Shown piece after piece: positions 1 through 4,819 of a stretch of 11,081 bases of DNA. Below the pieces are notes generated by a model, which saw only the letters and a program-made list of their open reading frames with translations, searched no databases and was not told the DNA's origin. The DNA is taken from NCBI GenBank assembly GCA_021774995.1, contig JAJFIM010000084.1, positions 1 through 11,081 on the forward strand, in the 5' to 3' direction. Both the position numbers and the translations under genes were made by a program. Position 1 is the first letter of the stretch. Every line of letters starts with the position of its first letter. The stretch is from Alphaproteobacteria bacterium (GTDB taxonomy: Bacteria; Pseudomonadota; Alphaproteobacteria; SMXP01).

Positions 1-105
1 TGCGCCCGATTCAGTCTCCAAAACGCGGTTTGCAACGGCCAGATCGCGAGGGTCGGGCGCCTCATGATGTGGACCTTTATTGGCTAATCTATCACCCTTA
101 TTCAA
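1..105 (-). CDS. kdsD: Probable arabinose-5-phosphate isomerase (KpsF/GutQ family), N-terminal fragment
   Basis: An open frame of 35 codons runs off the left edge. It starts at a TTG (103-105), because an in-frame TGA lies only seven codons upstream and no ATG is available. An SD-like AAAGGCGG (plus-strand 111-118) sits 5 nt before the TTG. The visible residues include DLAVANRVLETESGA, which resembles the short helix that opens KdsD proteins before the SIS sugar-isomerase domain. KdsD converts ribulose-5-phosphate to arabinose-5-phosphate, the first step of Kdo synthesis for LPS. In many alphaproteobacteria (from memory) an RNase D gene is followed by kdsD and then lptC-lptA-lptB-rpoN, which fits this position. 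The catalytic domain lies outside the window, so the identification rests on a short N-terminus plus gene order. It could be another protein. Confidence 0.5.
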   Translation of the reverse strand, partial: MNKGDRLANKGPHHEAPDPRDLAVANRVLETESGA

Positions 106-239
106 CTGTTCCGCCTTTCGGACTCAACTCCACGACGCACTCCAAGAACCCATGCGGCCCTTAAGTATGCGGGCATCAAGCTTTCCGGTCAATAAAGCGC
201 CAAAAAATGAGCTTCTTCCGCCGCCCCATGCGTCCGAAC

Positions 240-851
240 TCAATGAGCAAAGATGTCCGTTTCAGCCCACCCGGCCAAATCCAAACGGGCGCGCACAGGT
301 AGGAACGTGAACGCCGCCTGAGCCAAAAGATGTCGATCTTCACGAACGAGCATCGCATCCAGTTTTTCCCTCAATGCATGCAAATACAACACGTCGGAAG
401 CGGCATAATTTACTTGCGCGTCGCTGAGGGCGTCAGCCCCCCAATCGGAACTTTGCTGCTGTTTTGAGATATCCACGCCCAGCAATTCTTTACACAGATC
501 CTTTAATCCGTGACGATCCGTGTAAGTGCGCGCCAGTTTAGAGGCTATCTTGGTGCAATAGACCGGGCTCGCCTCAATATCCAGATAACGCTCTAAGATC
601 GCCAGATCGAACCGGGCAAAATGGAAAATTTTGGTAATTTGATGATCACCAAGTAAGGTTTTCAACCGTGGACAGTCATAGGTCGATCTGTCGACCTGAA
701 CCACATGCGCATCGCCATCGCCTGCGGACAATTGCACCACGCAGAGAGGGTCTCTGTGCGGGTTTAAACCCATGGCTTCCGTATCAATCGCCACGCTTGA
801 TCCAAAATCAAGTCCGTCCGGCAAATCGCCCCTATGATGCTGCACTGTCAT
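240..851 (-). CDS. rnd: Ribonuclease D, short single-domain form (DEDDy 3'-5' exonuclease)
   Basis: This 203-aa protein is a 3'-5' exoribonuclease of the DnaQ-like fold; RNase D trims 3' ends of tRNA precursors and other structured RNAs in the cytoplasm. The acidic metal-binding residues are visible: D23 and E25 in AIDTEAMGL (Exo I), D82 in FHFARFDLAIL (Exo II), and Y149 with D153 in NYAASDVLYL (Exo III, Y-x3-D, hence DEDDy). HGLKDLCKELLGV (114-126) is also typical of RNase D. The C-terminal HRDC domains of the roughly 370-aa E. coli enzyme are absent, as is usual for the short alphaproteobacterial form. The ATG at 849-851 has only a weak purine-rich GAAAAGA as RBS. The gene lies 59 nt downstream of tRNA-Leu on the same strand with no terminator-like hairpin between, so co-transcription is plausible. 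The family is clear; the exact RNA substrates are not. Confidence 0.88.
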   Translation of the reverse strand: MTVQHHRGDLPDGLDFGSSVAIDTEAMGLNPHRDPLCVVQLSAGDGDAHVVQVDRSTYDCPRLKTLLGDHQITKIFHFARFDLAILERYLDIEASPVYCTKIASKLARTYTDRHGLKDLCKELLGVDISKQQQSSDWGADALSDAQVNYAASDVLYLHALREKLDAMLVREDRHLLAQAAFTFLPVRARLDLAGWAETDIFAH

Positions 852-910
852 TGTTTTCTTTTCAAGTAACCTTTTTGCGGTTCGTCTTAAAACAATAAGC
901 GAAATAGAAA

Positions 911-997
<87 letters not shown>

Positions 998-1007
998 ACG
1001 GGCTGTC

Positions 1008-1036
1008 TGACTATCGCTCCACTTGCCTCTTGTCAA
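1008..1036 (-). promoter_or_regulatory. Probable sigma-70-type promoter for tRNA-Leu
   Basis: On the minus strand a perfect TTGACA -35 box (plus-strand 1031-1036) lies 35-40 nt upstream of the tRNA 5' end. The -10 element is less clear: TAGTCA at 1008-1013 gives 17-nt spacing but a poor match, and GATAGT at 1010-1015 is a better match at 15 nt. Either would start transcription a few bases before the mature tRNA. The same promoter may serve rnd and kdsD. Confidence 0.45.
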
Positions 1037-1077
1037 CGATAAGCGCCGCAGAGACAAGCGGTAAGATCGCTATCAGG

Positions 1078-1100
1078 TCTTCCTTTCCACCAAAGGAAGA
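1078..1100. promoter_or_regulatory. Perfect 9-bp inverted repeat, first hairpin in the leader of the NDUFA9-family gene
   Basis: TCTTCCTTT (1078-1086) is the exact reverse complement of AAAGGAAGA (1092-1100), separated by the 5-nt loop CCACC. It lies between the divergent tRNA-Leu and NDUFA9-family genes, 54 nt before the ATG at 1155. No T-run follows on either strand, so it is not a standard terminator. It could be an mRNA hairpin or a protein-binding dyad. Confidence 0.5.
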
Positions 1101-1109
1101 AGTATCAAG

Positions 1110-1136
1110 AGGTTCTGAAACAAATATTTCAGACCT
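1110..1136. promoter_or_regulatory. Second hairpin in the leader of the NDUFA9-family gene (10 bp, one bulge)
   Basis: TCTGAAA (1114-1120) pairs perfectly with TTTCAGA (1127-1133) around the 6-nt loop CAAATA. The stem extends by AGG (1110-1112) with CCT (1134-1136) past one bulged T at 1113. It ends 7 nt before the Shine-Dalgarno AGGAG (1144-1148), so in mRNA it would sit just upstream of the ribosome landing site without covering it. Its function is unknown. Confidence 0.5.
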
Positions 1137-1154
1137 AAATGTCAGGAGACTCTC

Positions 1155-2108
1155 ATGGCGGTGAAATTGGTCACAGTGTTCGGCGGTTCGGGTTTTTTGG
1201 GGCGTCATGTGGTGCAGGTCCTCGCGCGTCAGAATTATAGAATCCGGGTTGCTGTGCGCCGCCCGCATTTGGCGGCGCATCTTGGCCCCTTAGGCGATGT
1301 GGGCCAGATTCAGGTTGTGCAAGCAAATATCCGTCATGAGGCATCGATGGCCAACGCACTTAAGGGCGCCCACATGGCCGTCAATCTTGTCGGCATACTC
1401 AATGAAACGGGCCGCCAGAAATTCGACGCCGTTCATGTCAAAGGACCCATGCTTCTTGCGCAGGCGGCGCAAAACATGGGTGTGCGCCAACTCATTCATG
1501 TGTCGGCTCTGGGGGCTGGCTTAAACGCGCCTTCTAAATATGCGCGCAGTAAAGCCAAAGGCGAAGAGGTGGTTCGCGATACTTTTCCCCATGCTGTGAT
1601 CGTGCGGCCTTCAGCAGTGTTCGGGGAGGAAGATAACTTTTTCAATAAATTTGCGGCGCTTGCGCGGCTGTCTCCCTGCTTGCCTCTCATTGGTGGTGGA
1701 ACCACGCGTTTCCAGCCGGTTTATGCTGGAGATGTAGCAGAAGCAATTGAGCAGATCTTGGCGGAAACATCAGAGGGCCCATTTCTCTACGAGCTGGGTG
1801 GCCCGGCTGTCTACACGTTTAAGGAACTCATGAATTTCGTGTGCGAAACCACCGGGCGCCGACGCGCACTCGTCCCCATCCCCTTTCCATTAGCTAAGTT
1901 TCAAGCGTTTTTTCTGGGTCTGGCCCCCTACCCGCTTTTGACCATGGATCAGGTTGACATACTGAAACAGGACAACGTGGTGCGAAGCGCTTCAGCGGGC
2001 GTATTAACAGACTTGGGGATCGCGCCCGCCAGCATAGAGACGCGCGTTCCATCTTATCTCGCGCGCTTTCGGCGGCATGGCCAATATGAGCAAACCTATG
2101 CTCATTAA
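1155..2108 (+). CDS. Complex I NDUFA9-subunit-family protein (atypical SDR, NAD(P)-binding)
   Basis: This 317-aa protein is an extended/atypical short-chain dehydrogenase related to NDUFA9, an accessory subunit of respiratory complex I that binds a pyridine nucleotide and is thought to have a structural rather than catalytic role. The N-terminal Rossmann motif is GGSGFLG (10-16, G-x2-G-x2-G). A SALGA segment follows at 117-121, and Y129-A-R-S-K133 is the SDR-type Y-x3-K pair. VRPSAVFGEEDNFFNKFA and FQPVYAGDVAEAI in the second half are characteristic of this family. The length is normal. The ATG is well supported by AGGAG at 1144-1148, 6 nt upstream. The gene is monocistronic and converges on uppP; the two stop codons overlap. 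Alphaproteobacteria often keep this gene away from the main nuo operon. Whether the protein joins complex I here is inferred from homology only; a general NAD(P)-dependent epimerase-like role is the alternative. Confidence 0.9.
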   Translation: MAVKLVTVFGGSGFLGRHVVQVLARQNYRIRVAVRRPHLAAHLGPLGDVGQIQVVQANIRHEASMANALKGAHMAVNLVGILNETGRQKFDAVHVKGPMLLAQAAQNMGVRQLIHVSALGAGLNAPSKYARSKAKGEEVVRDTFPHAVIVRPSAVFGEEDNFFNKFAALARLSPCLPLIGGGTTRFQPVYAGDVAEAIEQILAETSEGPFLYELGGPAVYTFKELMNFVCETTGRRRALVPIPFPLAKFQAFFLGLAPYPLLTMDQVDILKQDNVVRSASAGVLTDLGIAPASIETRVPSYLARFRRHGQYEQTYAH

Positions 2109-2908
2109 TACGCATAAACGTATATCAGGAGTCCAATGCCTAATGCGAAGCGGTATATGACAAAAGGCAAGAGACTCATCCGTCTCAGTAAATTCATAAA
2201 TACCGAAATGGACAGCAGGGCCGAGATAAAAGACAACGCAGAAGCGATCAATGCGTCTTGCAGTAATACCACATTACCTGACTTCATGACTTCATAGCCC
2301 GCCACCAGGGCGAAAATTGATATGGTGGGTAACGCCAGTAACATCGAAAAATGAGCCGCTTCCCGGCGCCCGAAACCCATCGCGCGCGCCGCCGTAATGG
2401 TCACACCGGACCGGCTCGCACCGGGGAAAAGCGCCAGACATTGGGCAAGTCCAATCCAGAGCGCGCCCTTATGCGTAAGATCCGGAATCATGCGCTCCAT
2501 GGCGCCCTTGGCGTCAGCGGCATAGAGGACCCCGCCAAAAATAAGCGTCATCCATCCAATGACCTCAGCACTGCGAACTTCTTCAGCCAATCCGGTGATT
2601 TTAAAGACAGCTCCTGCTACCAAGACGGGTATTGTTGCGATTATGAGCTGAATTAGAAGTTTTGATTCTGAGCTGTCGCGCCTACTCACGAGATGTCCCA
2701 CGCCAGAGAATAAGGAGGCCATGTCTCGTTTGAAATAAATCACGACCGCCCCGAGCGAACCTCCATGAACCGCCAAATCAATCAAAGGCCCTTGGTCCGC
2801 CCAATTGGTAAATTCTGGAAGCAAGATTAGATGCGCGGAGGAACTGACGGGTAAAAACTCAGTCAGCCCCTGAATAAGAGCCAGTACAATAAGTTGCTCG
2901 ATCGACAT
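2105..2908 (-). CDS. uppP: Undecaprenyl-diphosphate phosphatase (UppP/BacA)
   Basis: This 267-aa integral inner-membrane protein dephosphorylates undecaprenyl diphosphate to the monophosphate, regenerating the lipid carrier for peptidoglycan and other envelope polymers; extra copies give bacitracin resistance. Both family signatures are intact. The first is QGLTEFLPVSSSAH (13-26), with the acidic/amide pair Q13 and E17, the serine cluster and H26. The second is FPGASRSG (161-168), with R166 matching the essential arginine. Several hydrophobic segments follow, and the C-terminus is a membrane helix ending in YVYAY. The length matches the usual 265-275 aa. The ATG (2906-2908) is preceded on the minus strand by the strong SD AGGGGA. 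The TAA at 2105-2107 overlaps the stop of the convergent NDUFA9-family gene. Upstream is a long intergenic region shared with the divergent gltDB operon. Confidence 0.97.
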   Translation of the reverse strand: MSIEQLIVLALIQGLTEFLPVSSSAHLILLPEFTNWADQGPLIDLAVHGGSLGAVVIYFKRDMASLFSGVGHLVSRRDSSESKLLIQLIIATIPVLVAGAVFKITGLAEEVRSAEVIGWMTLIFGGVLYAADAKGAMERMIPDLTHKGALWIGLAQCLALFPGASRSGVTITAARAMGFGRREAAHFSMLLALPTISIFALVAGYEVMKSGNVVLLQDALIASALSFISALLSISVFMNLLRRMSLLPFVIYRFALGIGLLIYVYAY

Positions 2909-2960
2909 AGTGGTTTCCCCTAATGGCCGTGTGTCGAAAAGATCAAACTGCGCGCAATTT

Positions 2961-2979
2961 TAGTTCCATTATGGTACTA
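2961..2979. promoter_or_regulatory. 19-nt near-perfect palindrome upstream of uppP
   Basis: TAGTTCCATTATGGTACTA is symmetric about T2970, with 8 of 9 positions pairing and one T-T mismatch. On the minus strand it contains CATAAT, a possible -10 box for uppP, so it could be a repressor site overlapping that promoter. This is inference from symmetry and position only. Confidence 0.35.
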
Positions 2980-3042
2980 TTGTAATAATATATCGCGGTG
3001 ATTCCACAACAGACATAAGAAAAATGCTATTTCTCAAAAGTT

Positions 3043-3065
3043 ATATGTCAATAATAGTGACATAT
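3043..3065. promoter_or_regulatory. Inverted repeat ATATGTCA-N7-TGACATAT, operator-like
   Basis: Perfect 8-bp arms (3043-3050 and 3058-3065) flank a 7-nt AT-only-but-one spacer. The centre-to-centre distance of the arms is 15 bp and the arrangement suits a dimeric DNA-binding protein better than an RNA hairpin, since the stem would be AT-rich and weak. The cognate regulator cannot be named. Confidence 0.4.
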
Positions 3066-3115
3066 TTGGCAATTTTCCATGGATTCATCTCAGCTTTTCC
3101 ATTATAGAAACCTTC

Positions 3116-3133
3116 TAGGAGATGCATCTCCTA
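3116..3133. promoter_or_regulatory. Perfect 18-bp palindrome TAGGAGATGCATCTCCTA
   Basis: All nine base pairs are symmetric about 3124/3125 with no spacer. A zero-spacer palindrome folds poorly as RNA, which favours a DNA-level site for a dimeric regulator of gltDB, uppP or both. It lies 9-14 nt after the possible -10 TTATAG (3102-3107), where a bound repressor could block initiation. The regulator is unknown. Confidence 0.45.
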
Positions 3134-3149
3134 CATATCACACGTACCT

Positions 3150-3188
3150 ACTCACGGGTTATTGTCCCACTCAACATAACCCGCGAGT
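3150..3188. promoter_or_regulatory. Long stem-loop, 12 of 13 bp paired, upstream of gltD
   Basis: The arm ACTCACGGGTTAT (3150-3162) pairs with ATAACCCGCGAGT (3176-3188), with a single A-C mismatch (3154/3184), around the 13-nt loop 3163-3175. It is the strongest foldable element in the intergenic region. On the plus strand only CTTTAA follows, which is a poor terminator tail, and on the minus strand no T-run follows. It may be a structured gltDB leader, part of a small RNA, or a protein site. Confidence 0.5.
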
Positions 3189-3277
3189 CTTTAACAGATT
3201 CTGAGGCATCCAAAAACGCCTGCGCGAGTCCCTATGACTGGTCCTTAGAGCGTTTTACGCTTTCCTAAACAAAAAGG

Positions 3278-3298
3278 CTCTCGTCCCAAGAATGAGAG
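3278..3298 (+). promoter_or_regulatory. Hairpin that would occlude the gltD Shine-Dalgarno
   Basis: CTCTCGT (3278-3284) can pair with ATGAGAG (3292-3298), including one G-U pair, around the 7-nt loop CCCAAGA. The right arm contains most of GAGAGGA (3294-3300), the only good SD before the gltD ATG at 3312. Folding would therefore hide the ribosome site. The 7-bp stem is short and may be fortuitous. Confidence 0.3.
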
Positions 3299-4124
3299 GA
3301 ATGTAGCGAGCATGACGCAAAATATGCTGAAATTTGTCTCCGTGAACCGGCAAATGCCGGACAAAAGAGAGGCTGACAAGCGCGCCAAGGATTTCCATGA
3401 GATCTATGCCGAGTACATCGCGGATAAGGCCAAAGAGCAAGCCAGCCGTTGTTCGCAATGCGGCATTCCATTCTGTCAAGTTCATTGCCCCCTCCACAAC
3501 AACATTCCCGACTGGCTATTGCTGACGGCCGAAGGACGCCTGAGGGAAGCCTATGAGCTCAGCCAAGCCACCAATAATATGCCCGAAGTGTGTGGCCGCA
3601 TATGCCCGCAAGACAGACTGTGCGAAGGCAACTGCGTTATCGAGCAATCAGGCCACGGCACGGTCACGATAGGATCAATAGAAAAGTATTTAACCGACAC
3701 GGCTTGGAAAGAAGGTTGGGTCACCCCGTTTAAGATCCCCCGTGAGCGGGATCAATCGGTTGGAATTATCGGCGCCGGGCCGGGCGGTCTTGCTGCGGGT
3801 GAAGAATTGCGCCGCAAAGGCTACCGCGTGTACATTTATGACAGATATGACAGGGTCGGCGGTTTACTTGTTTACGGCATACCTGATTTCAAACTGGAAA
3901 AGGATATTGTGGCGCGCCGGGCGAAGCGGCTTCAGGAATGCGGTATTGAATTTCACCTCAATTTTGAAGTCGGTCGCGATGCATCTTTGGAAGAATTGCG
4001 CAGCAGACATGACGCCATCGTGATCGCCACAGGCGTCTACGGCCCCCGCGATCTGGCCCTGCCGGGCGCGGGATTGAACGGCATTTATAACGCCATGGAT
4101 TATCTGACGGCTTCCAACCGGCAC

Positions 4125-4127
4125 TGA
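4125..4127 (+). other. Premature in-frame TGA within gltD (context CAC TGA CTG)
   Basis: The reading frame is unchanged before and after this codon: the GltD motifs upstream and downstream are both in the frame of the ATG at 3312. The base after the stop is C, and UGAC is known as the weakest UGA termination context in E. coli. TGG is used throughout for tryptophan, and TGA ends rnd, gltD and gltB, so TGA is an ordinary stop in this genome. Confidence 0.9.
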
Positions 4128-4138
4128 CTGGGCGACAC

Positions 4139-4163
4139 AGTGCCGGCGTATGATGACGGCACT
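4139..4163 (+). other. 7-bp hairpin 11 nt downstream of the gltD TGA
   Basis: AGTGCCG (4139-4145) is the exact reverse complement of CGGCACT (4157-4163), with the 11-nt loop GCGTATGATGA. After a C-C mismatch (4138/4164), two further pairs extend it (4136-4137 with 4165-4166). A hairpin here could influence readthrough. It lies within conserved coding sequence, so chance is the leading explanation. Confidence 0.35.
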
Positions 4164-4819
4164 CTGAACGCGGCCGGCAAAAACGTTGTGGTGATCGGCG
4201 GCGGCGATACGGCCATGGATTGTGTCAGGACCGCCATTCGCCAGAACGCAAAGTCGGTCAAATGCATCTATCGAAGAGACCGGGAGAACATGCCAGGCTC
4301 TTTGCGCGAAGTCACCCATGCTGAAGAAGAAGGGGTTGATTTTATCTGGCTGGCGGGCCCCCGCGCGCTTCTCAGTGACGGTACAACTAAGGGCGTTGGC
4401 CATGTGGCGTCTCTGCGCGCCACCCGCATGCGACTTGGCCTGCCGGATTCATCGGGACGCCAAGCCCCGGAAGTGATGGCCGATTCCGAATTCACGCTTA
4501 AAGCAGACCTTGTCATCAAAGCGCTGGGCTTCGACCCGGAAGATATCCCCTCGCTGTTCAACGCGCCTGATCTGAAAGTCAGTCGCTGGGGAACCATCAG
4601 CACGGATTTCAACACACAAATGACGAATATGGATGGCGTTTTTGCAGTGGGAGACATTGTGCGTGGCGCGTCCCTTGTTGTCTGGGCCATCAGAGATGGT
4701 CGTGACGCCGCCAAATCTATAGAGACTTACCTAGAATCAAAAATCGCAAGAGACGCGCCTAACAGCCAGGAAAATATTCCTGCACCGGCCGAAGCCTTTT
4801 GCACGTGAGACGAAAACCC

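Larger units (their letters stand above)
2909..3311. other. 403-bp divergent intergenic region between uppP and gltD, rich in inverted repeats
   Basis: No credible coding frame spans this stretch. Its left and middle parts (about 2950-3120) are much more AT-rich than the flanking genes. It must hold the promoters of uppP (leftward) and gltDB (rightward), but I could not place either with confidence: CATAAT on the minus strand within 2961-2979 and TTATAG at 3102-3107 on the plus strand are possible -10 boxes without good -35 partners. At least five dyads occur, listed separately. CGCGAGTC occurs twice (3182-3189 and 3223-3230). I found no clear sigma-54 element and recognise no known riboswitch. 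Confidence 0.6.
3312..4808 (+). pseudogene. gltD: Glutamate synthase (NADPH) small subunit, interrupted by an in-frame TGA
   Basis: GltD passes electrons from NADPH through FAD and Fe-S centres to GltB in glutamate synthase. The frame spans 498 residues if the TGA at 4125-4127 is read through, close to the family length (about 470-490). The upstream part (271 aa, ending TASNRH) has the Fe-S cysteines C47, C50, C55, C59 and C94, C98, C104, C108, and the FAD-binding GAGPGG (154-159). The downstream part continues in the same frame with the NADPH-binding GGGDTAMD (from about residue 296), the YRRD and ENMPGS motifs, and the C-terminal FAD signature FAVGDIVRGASLVVWAI. Nothing else is damaged, which implies a recent single-base change, a sequence error, or readthrough. 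As remembered, relatives have glycine at this position, so GGA to TGA would explain it. Without readthrough the product lacks the NADPH domain. The start ATG has GAGAGGA 11 nt upstream. gltB follows after 11 nt. Confidence 0.95.

Noticed and set aside
80..310. Plus-strand frame of 76 codons at the left edge
   Set aside because: It overlaps the end of rnd and the putative kdsD start on the other strand, has a low-complexity composition, and has no recognisable motif.
3150..3192. Rho-independent terminator upstream of gltD
   Set aside because: The stem is strong, but only CTTTAA follows, and no gene on the plus strand ends nearby upstream. A regulatory structure is at least as likely.
2909..3311. 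Sigma-54/NtrC promoter for gltDB
   Set aside because: No GG-N10-GC element in a convincing TGGCAC-N5-TTGCA context was found on either strand.
3864..4403. Antisense frame of 179 codons across the gltD break
   Set aside because: It is the complement of conserved gltD sequence, with no recognisable domain and no RBS. A shadow frame of this length is common opposite such coding sequence.
3312..4808. Alternative genetic code with TGA read as tryptophan or glycine
   Set aside because: rnd, gltD and gltB end in TGA at sensible family lengths, and there is only one internal TGA across all long genes in the window.
4140..4808. The downstream half of gltD as an independent gene starting at GTG 4140
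   Set aside because: It begins mid-domain in a conserved loop, lacks a good SD, and continues the exact frame and motif order of gltD. It is a fragment, although low-level internal initiation cannot be excluded.
4799..4819. TTG start for gltB seven codons upstream of the ATG
   Set aside because: It overlaps the end of gltD and adds residues with no family support. The ATG at 4820 gives the expected 36-residue propeptide.
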